From contig CAJNDS010002624.1 in assembly GCA_905221605.1 (NCBI GenBank), positions 275,178 through 339,177 of the forward strand: a stretch of DNA of 64,000 bases. Reading direction: 5' to 3'. Both the position numbers and the translations under genes were made by a program. The first letter of the stretch is position 1. The number at the start of each line of letters is the position of its first letter. The DNA comes from Symbiodinium natans (Eukaryota; Sar; Dinophyceae; Suessiales; Symbiodiniaceae). Below are positions 51,000 through 61,867 of the stretch, one piece after another. Below the pieces are notes generated by a model that was not told where the DNA came from, made no database searches, and saw nothing but the letters and a program-made list of their open reading frames with translations.

Positions 51000-53900
51000 C
51001 TCCCAGGGTGGGCTTAGGGTTTAGGGTTTAGGGTTTAGGGTTTAGGGTTTAGGGTTTAGGGTTTAGGGCTTGGGGTTTAGGGGCTTAGGGCTCAGAGCTT
51101 CGGGCTTAGGGCTTATGGCGCAGGGCTTAGGGTTTGGGGCTGAGGGCTTCGGGCTTAGGGCCTAGGGTTTGGGAATCTTTGGTTTGGGGTTACGGTTTAG
51201 GGTCTAGGGCTCCACACCCACACCCTAAGAAGCTTAGACAGCTGAGGGTTGGGGATTTCGAGGCCTTTACGACCTGAGCTCTGAACCCTAAACCCTGAAC
51301 CCCAAACCCTCAACCCCAAACCCTGAACCCTCAATCCTAAACCCTGAACCCTCAACCCTAAACCCTGAACCCTCAATCCTAAACCCTGAACCCTCAACCC
51401 TGAACCCTGAACCCTGAACCTGTGGAACCTGAAGGATCTGGGTTGCCTTTCCAGGGCCTCAAGCTGGGTCTGCAGAGCTGACATCGGGCCCTTTTTTTGG
51501 GGGGAAGGGCAAACCCTAAACCTAAACCCTAAACCCTAAACCCTAAACCCTAAACCCTTGGGGGGGGGGGGGGGAAGGGCAAAGGGTTCAGGAATTCAGG
51601 GTTATCGGGAGGGGAAAGGGCTTAGGATGCTGGGTTTCAAAGCTTTGTAAGTTTTGGATTTGGGGCTCAAGGTTTAAAGTCTAGGGATAAAGGGTTTAGG
51701 GGAGAAAGCGCGTCCAAGAAGGAGATATGTAGATCAAGCCCCATGTATGTGGAGCTTGGAGGATCTCCGGCAGAGCCTTGAGCAGCCCCTACGGCCACGC
51801 TAAAACGCTACAAAGTCCCATGAACCCCATCTACCCCACAAACCGTATGCAACCCACAAAAAAAAAAAAAACTCCTTTTAAACAACCAAAAATCGATAAA
51901 AAGAAAGTCCCTCCCTACCGTGTGTCCCGGCCTGCCCAGGCTGCACCCCGGGCGGCACCTGTACCTGACACTGCCGGCCGTTGGGGCCCTGCACGAGCAG
52001 CAGCCTCGGAGGCGGGATTTAAGGGCTGAGGCGCTTCAACCCCAAAACCCTAAACCCTGTAAACCCTGAACCCTAAACCCTAAACCCTAATGCCTACAGC
52101 CTAAACCCTAAACCCTAAACCCTAAACCCTAAACCCTAAACCCTAAACCCTAAACCCTAAACCCTAAACCCGAACCCCTCAACCCCTCAAACCCTCACCC
52201 CCTAGACTGGGGCCCGCCCAAGAAACCTGGGAAGGCTGGGTCCCTAAGCCTTGTGGTTCGGCAGCGGGCTTTAGACTAGGGTTTTGGTTTCAGGGCTTAG
52301 GGTTCAAGGGATTTGGGGTTTGGGGTTTGGGGTTCGGGGCTTAGGGTTTGGGATTTAAGGTTTGGGGTTCAGGGTTTCGGACCCTAAGCCCTACACCAAA
52401 AGAATGGAAGAAAGAGAAAGTGCGCGATGAACGCCCAGAAGCTGGCCCGGCTGCACGCCAGGAGGACAGGTCACCTGAACAACCCAACTGCAGGTTTAGG
52501 GCTCAGGCGATCAGGGTTTACAGTTTAGGGTTCAGGGCTCAGGGTTTGAAACCCTGAACCATTAACCCTGAGCTGCCCCCCAAAGGCGCCTGCACCTGCT
52601 GCGCCACCTGCACCTGTGGCGGAGCCGGGGCGACCGAGGTCCCGGATGTCATGAAGGGCTCGTCGATCCTGGCTGCGATGCTTCTACGAGGGCATGTCGG
52701 GATCAGGAGTGCCTCCGCGTTTTGAAGGACACCCTTCTGTTATATTATGTTATAACAAGTATATATGTGTATATATATATATATATTTATTTATTTATTT
52801 ATTTAGTTCATATAATATGATATGACCCTGTATTTTTTATATGATGTTTTTGCATTATAATATATTGTGGTATATTCTATTCTATTCTATTCTATTCTAT
52901 TCTATTCTATTCTATTCTATTCTATTCTATTCTATTCTACTAGATCATATTATATTACATTATACTCTACTATAATATATTATTATATATAGCAAGTCGT
53001 AAACTATATATTACCTCTCCCCACTGCTGTACCGTTTACGAAGCTGGGCGGTGGTCCTACGGCCTGAGGTACCCCCCGACGCCCCCCCCCCCCCCCCCAC
53101 AACGTCCTGGGAGACCGGGGATTGCTTCGGTACTTCTTCCGGAGGCTGTACGCCAAGAACACCACGCCCGCAGCGGCCTCAGCGGAGCGGGGGTTTCCAC
53201 AGGTCGGGAAGAGCTGGGAGGCTGGGACTTTCAGGGGGTGGTGTGGCTGAGGGCTTAGGTGTTTAGGGGGGCTGAGGGATCACAGCACCCCACACCTACC
53301 CCCCCCCCCCCGAACATCCTCAACCTCTACATGACCTCAGCTGCGGTATCCGCACGCGTCGAATGTCCGCTCCGCTCGCGGTGCGCAGAACCCCGAGAGG
53401 CTCGTCTCCCGCTCCTAGTCTGACTTACGTGTACTAAGGCCCCGTTGGGCGTACCCCGTTTGACTTGAATGAAGTCTCAGTCCCCAAGCCTCAGGGATTC
53501 CCATCCTTTAGGGAACCCGGGTGCTACAACACAATACCTAGCCACAAGCACCTCTTGCCCAAACCCCCAAGCCCTCAACTCCACCAAATTCCTCCCACCT
53601 TCGGAGGCCTGCTACTAAAATTTCAGGAGATCTGAACCCTAAGCCCTGAACCCTAAACCCTAAACCCTAAATCCCTAAATCCTAAATCCTAAAGCCTCCC
53701 TGCAACGGAAAACCAAAACAAAAACAGCTGCGAGGACCCCGCCAGGAGCAGCACGGCCCCGAAGATGGGCCTTGCCATGAGCCAGGCAGCGCCGATCACC
53801 TGAGGCTTCGTAGCAGGTTTTTTGGCTTTTTAGGGGGTTGAGGGGGGGGGTTTATAGGGGTTCCTTTTTGGGATTTGTAGGGGGTTTCTTCGAGATGTTT

Positions 53901-56900
53901 GGGGTTTAGTGGGTTTAGGGGTTCAGGGCTGAGGGGTCTGGGGCTCCTAGGGTCCAAGGCTTAGGACCCTTAGGGGGGCCCTGTGAAGAGCCTGGCTTTC
54001 CGGGCTCTGGAAAGCGCGGACTTGGGGCTTAGCTGGGGATTGAGGCTTCGGGACTTTCATAACACGTCGTGCTTGTAGAGTTGAGGGTTTCGGGTTGAGG
54101 GTTTAGGGATAAGGGTTGAGGGTATTTAAGGATAAGGGTTGAGGGTTTGGTTTGCTTAGTTTAGTTGCGGCTGTTGGGGGACTTGCCGATGCGGGGATCG
54201 GAGTTGATGGGGGGTTCGCTCTACAGGAGATGCAGCGTTGGAGATCGCTTCTGGGCCGGGTGACCTGATGTTCTGCTTGCAGGGCTTTCGTGTGGTTTGG
54301 GGTTTTGGAGTGGAGGGGTGGGAGGTTCAAGAAACACGGGAAACACGGGAAATCAAAAAACATGTCAAGTTGGCACCCTGACTCTACACCCTAAACCCGA
54401 AACCCTACACCCTAAACCCTGAACCCTAGACAGCAGAAAACCTCCGGCTGCAAACTTCGGGTGGCGAAGAATAGGCAAGGAGCCGTAAAGGAAAGGGCGA
54501 GCGAGATCATGAAGTTCCTTTGCAGGCTGCCGCTTCCAGAGGCAGACCAAGGCATTAATAGGGCTTCCCCAGGGTTTAGGGTTTGGGGTTTAGGGTTCAG
54601 GGTTTAGGGTTTAGGGTTTGGGGTTTGGGGCTTGGGGCTTCGGGTTTCGGGTTTCGGGCTTCGGGTTTCGGGCTTCGGTTTCGGGTTTCGGGCTTGGGGT
54701 TTTGGGTTCAGGGCTTTGGGTTTAGGGCTTAATGCTTAGGGCTTAGGTTTAGGGCTTAAGGCTTAGGGCTTAGGTACAGGGATTCGGGTTTAGGGTCCAG
54801 GGCTGAGGAGTCTAGGTTGCTGCACTGCTTCGAACTACGCTGTCTCTCTCTCTCTGTCTGTCTGAGTTTCTCTGGGGGGGAACTGCTCCAAAATGAAGCT
54901 CATTTTGAGAGACCCAAACCCTAAACCCCAAAACCCAATATCTACATAGCAACCCAATCTTCAGCAGCGTGATGCTGCAGGCTGAGCCGAGACCCTATGC
55001 CCCGACGAGCACCCAAAACACGCCCTAAACCCTCGAACCCTAAGCCCCGAACCATGAACCCTGAACCCTTTAGGGTTTAGGGTTTAGGGTTTAGGGTTTA
55101 GGGTTTAGGGTTTAGGGTTTAGGGTTTAGGGTTTAGGGTGACCTGCCCCCAACTGGTATCGGCCCGAGGGGCAGACAGCAGAGGGCGCAGCCCACCACCT
55201 CGCCGATGAGGTCGCCGACGCAGGGCACCACCTTTTAAGCGATGCGGCTCCCAGGTCTTAGGGCTTAAGGGGGTTTAGGGCTTAGAGGGGTTTTTTAGGG
55301 TCTGGGGTTCTAGGGTTCTAGGGTTCTAGGGTTTAGGGCTGTAGGGTTTAGCGTTAGAGCTTGAGTGCTTCTGGTTTTTTGGGCTTGCATTCTGGCCCGC
55401 GCCTGGGGCATCAGCGCGATGGGCCCTGTGACCAGCTGGAGGCCGAGCAGCATCACGATGAAGCCCACCAGGCGGAGGATCATCACCTCAGCTTCAGGAG
55501 GGACCCCTGAAGAGGCCCGTAATCTGATTCCCCTGTATAACCCCTCTAGGTACCTTTATGTAGTCCCTAAATACCTGAGAAAAGTAGGCCCCAAATAAAA
55601 CCCGAAAAGCGGAGGATCATCACCTCAGCTCTGTCTTCCTGTCGCCTGAGGGCCTTGACGACCCTTGCCTGCCCAAACAGGCCGAGGATTTGGGGTTTAG
55701 AGCACGCAGCTTTCGGGATCCCTAAACCCTGAGCCCTGAAGCTTAAGCCGGGAACCCTGAACCCTGAACCCTGAACTTGAACCCTGAGCCCTAAACCCTA
55801 AGAACTAAACCCTGAACCCTGAACCCTAGACTCTGAACCCTGAACCCTAAACCCTAGACCCGAAACCCTGCACTTGTCATCCCGGAGGCCTGCGCACCGT
55901 TCTCGCTCTGCTTCTCGTCGATCATGTCCTGCACCACGAGGGGCAAGGAAGGGTTTAGGGTCTAGGGTTTCGGGTTCAAGGTTTAGGGTTCAGGGTTCAG
56001 ATTTCAGGGTTTAGGGTTCAGGGTTCAGGGTTCAGGGTTCAGGCTTAGGGTTTAGGGTTTAGGGTTTAGGGTTTAGGGTTTAGGGTTTAGGGTTTAGGGT
56101 TTAGGGTTTAGGGTTCATGTCCGGGATCTCCTCACCCTAAACCCTAAACCCTAAACCCCAAACCCCAAACCCGAAACCTCCCAGAAACGATCACTTGGCA
56201 GTTCCAAAGTCGCCGCGGATCCCCAAAGTCCAGAGGCTTCAACTCAGACACCCCCCGACTCTAAACCCTAAACCCTAAACCCTAAACCCTAAACCCTTAA
56301 ACCCTAAACCCTAGACCCTAAAGCCCTGCACCCGAAGCCCTGGTAAAGCAAACCCTAAAGCCCTGAACCCTAAACCCTAAACCCTGAAACACCAAGAGCC
56401 TCATCCCTAAAACCCTCAAAAACCTGAAACCCATAACGCCTGAAAACTTTGCAGACAAAAACATCTCTAAAACTCGAAGCCCTAAAACCCCAAAGCATAA
56501 ACCCTAAACCCTAAACCCGAACCCCTAAAACCTGAAACTCCAAGGGCCCAGGCACCTGCTTGCTATGGTCGCCCAGCATGGCCCAGTTCACTGTAGACAT
56601 GGTGCCGCTCCTTTAGCGTTTAGGGTTTAGGTTTAGGGTTTAGGGTTTAGGGTTTAGGGTTCAGGGTTTAAGGGGTTTAAGGGTCTAGGGTTTAGGGTTT
56701 AGGGGTTTAGTGTGTGCCCAAACCTCTAAAGCCTAAACTCCAAACTCCAAACGCCCAAATCCTGGACCCTAACATTAGAACCCCAAACCCTAAACCCTAA
56801 ACCGAAAAGGGTTGAGGGTTCCGGGTTTAACACACCCCGAATATTCGGCATTCCCGTCATTCTTTGGAGAGAAGTATAATATATGGGGGTTTCCGAAAAA

Positions 56901-58623
56901 GGGGGCTACCCTTCTTGGGGCTCTTTCAACGGATTCTAGTATTTTGGGGTATATTTTGGGAACACTATTTTCGGAAATTCCCATATCTTGCACAAAGAAG
57001 TTGTGAGCAGATTTGCAGTACAAGTCTGTGAGGTTGACTTGTTTCGGCGCCCGACGGGCACGCAATGCCGGCAAAACATCCTTCGCCCAAGGGCAAGATT
57101 TTGCGAGCAAAGTTGCTATAGACCAAGTGTGTTCTTATGATAAGCTTATCAATCTAAAGTGCTACTAGTACTAGCAATAAGAAGAAGAATGGCAAGGGTA
57201 CTAATTGCAACACCAGTCATAACAATCGTGCTACGAATACGAACTACTATTGGTATAAGTAATTACACCTGTTAATTACAGTTAGTTTAAGCAGTAACAA
57301 TAAAACTATCTTCACAATAGGAATACAAACTACAAAACAAATAGTAAAATCATAATGGTAAGGACAGCACTTGGACGGCAAAAAACCCACAGAACTTAAC
57401 ACGCGAACGGCTACTCAGGTCCGCTGCAAGGAACCGCTTGGGGCTTGTAGGGCTTGGGCTTAGGGTTCAGGGGTTAGGGTCTAGGGCAGTCTAGGGGTTT
57501 AGGGCTTCGGGCTTCGGGTTTAGGGTTTAGGGGTTGAGGGCTAGTCCAGCGCAGGCCAGGGCACAGACCAGTTCTCCAGGGCTTCAGATCAGCGTTGGCC
57601 CCATGCCGGTCGCCCTGCTCCGCTATCACGGACACCCGGCTGACGCCCTGCAGGCGCTGTGTTGGGCTTTTGGGTTTTTAGGGTTTAGGGTTTAGGGTTT
57701 AGGGTTTAGGGTTTAGGGTGTAGGGTTTAGGGTTTAGGATTTGTGTTTAGGTTTGGAGCGAGGATTTTTTTTGTCAATTTTTCTGGTTTTTTTTTGTGAA
57801 TTTTCTTGTTTTTTCTTGCTTTTCTTGTGGTTTTCAGAACATGCCCTCCTGGTTCTGCCTGTCGTCCTCCTCTGGTGGGAATTCTTTTCTGTGCATTTTT
57901 TTGGTTTTTTGAGTGAATTTTGCTGGTTTTCAGCTTCCGATGGCCTCTCAGCGGCACCGCGTGTCCGGAACAGGTCCAAATCTCAACGTGCTACAACAAC
58001 ACATTACGTCCAACCCTTCGTCCTTTTGCAACTCGCGCTTGGAGCGTCGGGGCGGCCATCGTTGGCCCCGACAGGACTCAAAAGCTAGTTAACGTCCGGG
58101 GCTGGTTCAAGAGGAACCTCGGATGCTTCAATCTGAAACTTTGCTTCGGTTTAGGGCTTACTGCGCATGTAGGCCGCAAACATTCTATCAGGATTTGCGG
58201 CTTATGGTGGACGGTTTGGGTCTTATTAGGCTCTACGGTTTGCGGGGTCAAGGTTGCTCCTCGTATCATTGCCCCTTCAGTCCGGAACTACGGCTTAGGG
58301 TTTAGGGTGTAGGGTGTGTTGCGGGAAGCGGGGGGTTGGGGGGGGCTTTGCAAACACGATTCTCGCATGATGGGTTTCCGAAAATGTGTGCATATGGCAT
58401 ATGCTTTGAGGCAAGCTTGCACGGCTTGAGAAAGCGGGGGGGTTGGGGGGGGGGCAGCCCCCCCCATTTGCAAACACAATTCTCGCATGATGGGTTTCCG
58501 AAAATGTGACGATTCTCGCATGATGGGTTTCCGCAAAAGTGTGCATATGGCATATGCTTTGAGGCAAACTTGCACGGCTTAAACAAAGCGGGGGGGGTTT
58601 ATTTCTTTCTTTCTTTCTGTATT

Positions 58624-58718
<95 letters not shown>

Positions 58719-58719
58719 C

Positions 58720-58818
<99 letters not shown>

Positions 58819-60724
58819 CTCTTTCTTTCTTTCTTTTTTTATTTCTTTCTTTCTTTCTCTCTTTCTTTCTTTCTTTCTCTCTTCTTTCTTTCTTTCTGTC
58901 TTGCTTTCCTTCTTTCTTTATTTCTCTCTTTCTTTCTGTCTTTCTTTCTTTCTCTCTTTCTTTCTTTATTTCTGTCTTGCTTTCCTTTCTTTCGGCCTTT
59001 CTTTCTTTAGTTCTTTCTTTCTTTCTGTCTTGCTTTCCTTTCTTTCTTTCTTTCCTTCCTTTCTTTCTTCCTTTCTTCCTTCCTTTCTTTCTTTCTTTCT
59101 TTCTGTCTTGCTTTCCTTTCTTTCTTTCTTTCTTTCTTTATTTCTTTCTTTCTTTCTCTCTTTCTGTCTTTCTTTCTTGCTTAAAAAAACAGAAAAAACA
59201 CCAAAAAAAAACAGAAAAAAACACAAAAAAAAACACCCTACCCTTTAGGTTTTAGGGCAATCAGGGCGTTTTTGGGCAATTGACCCTTTTGACAATGTGA
59301 GGCGTAAGAGTTTTGGTTTCGGTGTCTTCACGGCTCGCCGTCTAGAGAGCCAAGGACGTTGAGTGCACAGTGAGAAGGCCCTTCAGACGACCCTAAACCC
59401 TAAACCCTAAACCCTAAACATCCCTAAACTCTAAACCCCAATCGGCTTGGGCCTTCTGAATGACAGACCGGGTGAAGGACGTGCGCACGTCTCCCACCTC
59501 AGGGGCCAGAGCAGGGTTCAGGGCTGAGGGTTTTCGGGTGGAGGAGTTGACCCTAAACCCTAAACCCTAAACCCTAAACCCTAAACCCTAAACCCTCATG
59601 CAAGGCTTCTGGGGGATGCAGGGTAGGGCTCTCAGAGGAGAACCCTAAACCCCGAATCTCACGAGGAACATAACCCCTTAAGAAGGCCTGAAGAGCATCA
59701 CAAAGCCCTGAAACCTGCAGAGCTCAGGGTGTAGGATTTACGCCTTAGGGTTTAGGAGTTTAGGAGTTTGCGAGTTTAGGGTCTGGGAGTTTAGGGTTTA
59801 GGAGTTTAGGGTTTAGGAGTGTAGTGTTTACGGCTTAGGGTTTCGGAGTTTGGGGTGTAGGGCTTTTGGCTCCACCGAGGCACCGTGTCGCGGCCAGCCA
59901 CAGACTCGAACTGCACGGTGCCCTGGCCCACGGCCACGCCCTGGCCCAAGAAGTCAAGCGAGCTTTAGGGCTTAGGGTTTGGGGGTTTAGGGTTTAGGGT
60001 TAAGGGTTGAGGGTCTAGGGTTTAGGGTTTGGGGCTCCTGAAGGACGCACAGGCATTAAGCATATCTGTACAATAGGACAGTAGGATGCAAACAAGCGCT
60101 TTGGCAACGGTTGCGAAAGAAACCTGCGCCCATCCGCTTGTGACCTTGATTGCAAGACTGGCAGCCCTTAGGGCCAGTGACCGCCAGCGCGTTATATGCG
60201 GCTTACTGGCGCAAAGAAAGGGGCCGCATTCTTGTTCAGTCCTTGTGGGAGTGATGGGTTCACGCTGCACGAACCCTAAACCCTATCACCCATCAGCCTA
60301 TAACCAACCTCTAGCCCTTCTGCCCCACACCCCTGAACCCTGAACCCTGAACCCTAAGCTTTCAAGCTTAAGTAAGCTTAGGCTGTTGAAGGGCTTCAGG
60401 TTTTGGCTCTCCAAGCTCCACGCTTCATAAATCTAAGGCTTCCAGGCCCCGGACCTGAACCTTGACACCTGTAAGCCTCGTTTTGACCCCAAACCCCTCG
60501 AGCCCCCAAACCCCGAAACCCCCAAATCCTAAACCCCCCAAAACCCTGAACCTCTAAACCCTAAACCCTAAACCCTAAACCCTAAACCCTAAACCCTAAA
60601 CCCTAAACCCTAAACCCAAGTTCCCAAACACCCTGAAACCTTGGGAATAGCAGCGTTAGAAGGCAACCCTGTGGCCTGCTTGTTTGGAAGCAGCGGGCTC
60701 ACCTGCGGACAGGAGGCTTCCCAT
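50979..60724 (-). CDS. TMEM43-like (DUF1625) membrane protein
   Basis: Exons from 59.9 kb down join in order and match the C-terminal half of the TMEM43 family. They read VGDVRTSFTRSVIQK, VSRVSVIAEQGD, LNWAMLGDHSKQ, DMIDEKQSEN and then the hydrophobic stretch VMILRLVGFIVMLLGLQLVT. After these come VVPCVGDLIGEVVGCALCCL, VIGAAWLMARPIFGAVLLL and AAAGVVFLAYSLRKKYR. The spacing between the two GD motifs (about 20 residues) and the layout of the membrane spans agree with animal TMEM43. Known TMEM43 proteins sit in the ER and inner nuclear membrane. This copy carries an extra C-terminal tail with QVQVPPGVQPGQ, a motif not in animal TMEM43, then a short stop exon. The N-terminal part is poorly placed: a candidate ATG lies at 60724, but its exon does not join the next in phase. 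Confidence 0.85.
51429..51469 (-). CDS. TMEM43-like gene tail exon
   Basis: TGCAG acceptor; TQLEALERQPRSF with GT donor, or only TQLE with a GC donor that would join AFLANV. Confidence 0.45.
51932..51988 (-). CDS. TMEM43-like gene, VPPGV exon
   Basis: GTGCAG acceptor; GPNGRQCQVQVPPGVQPGQ, then a GC donor. The V-x-V-P-P-G-V-x-P-G-Q motif is a short beta-type unit found in many protist proteins. Confidence 0.7.
52614..52668 (-). CDS. TMEM43-like gene tail exon
   Basis: CCAG|G acceptor; IDEPFMTSGTSVAPAPPQ, then a GTGCAG donor. Later CAG|GTG and CAG|GC donors would add VQVAQQVQ. Confidence 0.65.
52738..53005. repeat. AT-rich region with TATTC microsatellite
   Basis: Includes TATATA, TTTA and about 14 tandem TATTC units (52872-52940), strongly AT-rich in a GC-rich setting. 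Confidence 0.95.
53107..53177 (-). CDS. TMEM43-like gene exon, last membrane span
   Basis: CTGAG acceptor; AAAGVVFLAYSLRKKYRSNP then RSP plus two bases at a GA donor. It continues the hydrophobic run of the previous exon and ends it with a basic cluster. Confidence 0.8.
53743..53799 (-). CDS. TMEM43-like gene exon, membrane span
   Basis: CTCAG acceptor; VIGAAWLMARPIFGAVLLL, then a GC donor. The W-L-x-x-R-P motif is typical of this family. Confidence 0.88.
55070..55139. repeat. TTTAGGG array
   Basis: Ten perfect plus-strand units between a CCCTGAA-type block and the exon at 55154; here TTTAGGG lies on the low side of the exon, against the general rule. Confidence 0.95.
55154..55231 (-). CDS. 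TMEM43-like gene exon
   Basis: AAAAG acceptor; VVPCVGDLIGEVVGCALCCL then PLGPIP, and a GT donor. Phase 0. Confidence 0.88.
55403..55486 (-). CDS. TMEM43-like gene exon, membrane span
   Basis: CTGAG acceptor; 28 codons beginning VMILRLVGFIVMLLGLQLVT and ending TGPIALMPQ, with a GC donor. The strongest family match in the gene. Confidence 0.92.
55472..55630. repeat. 22-bp direct repeats bracketing a 137-nt intron
   Basis: The same 22 bases (GCGGAGGATCATCACCTCAG then CT on the plus strand) occur at 55472-55493 and 55609-55630. Each copy spans a splice junction of the intron 55487-55623, so splicing at equivalent points in the two copies restores one copy, encoding AEVMILR. Confidence 0.95.
55624..55668 (-). 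CDS. TMEM43-like gene exon
   Basis: GGCAG acceptor; ARVVKALRRQEDRAE, then a GTGATG donor inside the duplicated 22-mer. Confidence 0.8.
55896..55928 (-). CDS. TMEM43-like gene 33-nt exon
   Basis: TGCAG acceptor; DMIDEKQSENG, then a GC donor. Confidence 0.78.
56000..56114. repeat. TTCAGGG / TTTAGGG array
   Basis: Four TTCAGGG units followed by about ten TTTAGGG units, plus strand. Confidence 0.95.
56556..56590 (-). CDS. TMEM43-like gene 35-nt exon
   Basis: CTACAG acceptor; two bases complete Leu, then NWAMLGDHSKQ, then a GT donor. Confidence 0.78.
56881..56986. mobile_element. Foldback element with CCGAAA arms
   Basis: Left arm ATATGGGGGTTTCCGAAAAA, right arm TTTTCGGAAATTCCCATAT (complementary with a few mismatches). 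It contains no telomere-like repeat. A related half (CATATGGGCATTTCCCGAAA) lies at about 48486. No clear target duplication is seen. Confidence 0.6.
57120..57440. other. AT-rich intron segment
   Basis: About 250 bases rich in ACTA, AATA and CAATAA, with no telomere-like repeat and no coding signal, inside the TMEM43-like gene. Confidence 0.5.
57563..57647 (-). CDS. TMEM43-like gene exon
   Basis: CTGCAG acceptor; GVSRVSVIAEQGDRHGANAD then LKPWRTGL plus one base at a GC donor. Confidence 0.85.
57740..58310. other. T-rich and complex intron sequence
   Basis: Starts with TTTTTTT/GAATTTT runs, then about 300 bases of ordinary complexity open on both strands without motifs. It lies in the intron between exons at 57647 and 59453. 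Confidence 0.4.
58315..58595. repeat. Tandem repeat with CTCGCATGATGGGTTTCCG core
   Basis: Two long copies and one partial copy of a unit with AACACGATTCTCGCATGATG, GGTTTCCGAAAATGTG and GCATATGGCATATGCTTTGAG, separated by GGGGTTGGGG tracts. The GCATATGGCATATGC part is palindromic. Confidence 0.9.
58598..59182. repeat. CTTT tetranucleotide microsatellite
   Basis: About 585 bases of plus-strand TTTC/CTTT, pure for the first 250 bases and increasingly interrupted after that. Long reading frames here encode only Phe/Leu/Ser or Lys/Glu/Arg repeats and are not genes. Confidence 0.98.
59453..59497 (-). CDS. TMEM43-like gene exon
   Basis: CTGAG acceptor; VGDVRTSFTRSVIQK, then a GC donor. Matches the conserved EVGDLRVSF segment of the family. 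Confidence 0.85.
59875..59940 (-). CDS. Probable TMEM43-like gene exon
   Basis: GCCAG acceptor; GVAVGQGTVQFESVAGRDTV then PRW. Protein-like; its low end and join are not fixed. Confidence 0.55.
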
Positions 60725-60736
60725 GCTTGCAGGGTG
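60703..60736 (-). CDS. Candidate first exon with ATG
   Basis: GTCAG, twelve bases, then ATG at 60724 reading MGSLLSA and one base before a canonical GTGAGC donor. The upstream AG could be a spliced-leader acceptor. It does not join the exon at 59940 directly, so exons are missing between. Confidence 0.4.
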
Positions 60737-60764
60737 CTGACAGGGGCTTCCGCCGGTATGGGAT

Positions 60765-60900
60765 TCAGGGTTTAGGGTTTAGGGTTTAGGGTTTAGGGTT
60801 TAGGGTTTAGGGTTTAGGGTTTAGGGTTTAGGGTCTAGGGTCTAGGGTCTAGGGTCTAGGGTTTAGGGTCTAGGGTCTAGGGTCTAGGGTCTAGGGTTTA
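60765..60900. repeat. TTTAGGG / GTCTAGGG array
   Basis: Plus-strand TTTAGGG units followed by two blocks of TCTAGGG variants. Confidence 0.95.
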
Positions 60901-60959
60901 AGGGGGTTTGGGGTTTGGGGTTTAGGGTTTAGGGTGTAGGGTTCAGGGTTTGGGGTTTA

Positions 60960-61860
60960 AAGAATTGGGGCAGGAGGAAGCTGTGCAACCCTGGGGCTCG
61001 GGGCAGGAGCGGGGTCTCGGCTCATGTAGGGTTTAGGGTGGGCAGTCTCAAAGGCCAATGGCAGGTGCCACGGCAGCCGTCCGTCCACCACATGCCCTCA
61101 TGCAAACTGCTTTTGTCGCAGCAGTGTAGCTGCGTACCAAAACGGCAGGATGTCCGGCATTGTAATCCCACAGGTGTCGCCATGCATGTCTGGCGGGGGG
61201 GGGGGGGGGGGGTATGTGACTTTGCTCAAGGGACAAGTTGTGCAATCTCCACACAATACCATGCTTATTCCAGGAATGATGTGCTGCTTGACCATTTTGC
61301 ATGCAAAAGTGGAAGACCGATTGCTCTGCGCCTGTGATGCGGAGGGTAGCTGAACGGGCTGGGACGGAAAAATGCCGAGCTGGTCGTGGTTCAGCAGATA
61401 CCTGAGATGTCCACGCGTCGACGGGTCTATTGTTTTGTGTATCATGACGGCTCGGGATCAGGTACTTCTTGCAAAACCCCTAAACCGCTCAGCAACCCCT
61501 CAGGACGTGTCAGAACCCTGCTTGGGGGTGCTTGCTGGCCTAAAAACACACAAAGCCTCGAACCAAAGCGAAGTCTGCCTGGATCATGGTGATGTAAACC
61601 TACAATTGCGAAAAAACACAGCAACCCTTCTTGGACATGCCTAGTCTTGGCTGTGTGGGGGCCTGTTCAGCTAGGGGGATGTGTGTACTTCGGAAAGTTT
61701 ATACCGTCAAAATGTTTGGGTTGCAAGGGGATCGCCTTGGGAATTGTCTGATGCCTTGTTGCTCTGGCGTAGCACTCTGAGCCTCAAACCCTATAGCCCA
61801 CAGCCCTCCAACCCAGGAGCGCAAAGCTTAAACCCCTAAACCCTACCGGGGAGCCCTGCT
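60960..61860. other. Complex region between two genes, no exon assigned
   Basis: Almost no telomere-like repeat. Several overlapping open frames at 61040-61640 on both strands, and a G run at 61195-61212. Probably intergenic or a repeat-poor intron. Nothing recognised. Confidence 0.35.
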
Positions 61861-61867
61861 CTATGCC

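Noticed and set aside
55365-55598. Plus-strand reading frame over the TMEM43-like exon
   Set aside because: It is the antisense shadow of the minus-strand membrane-span exon and its intron.
56790-57110. Minus-strand reading frame of about 106 codons
   Set aside because: Much of it is the translated foldback element at 56881-56986.
58570-59255. Long Phe/Leu/Ser and Lys/Glu/Arg reading frames
   Set aside because: They are translations of the CTTT microsatellite in several frames at once.
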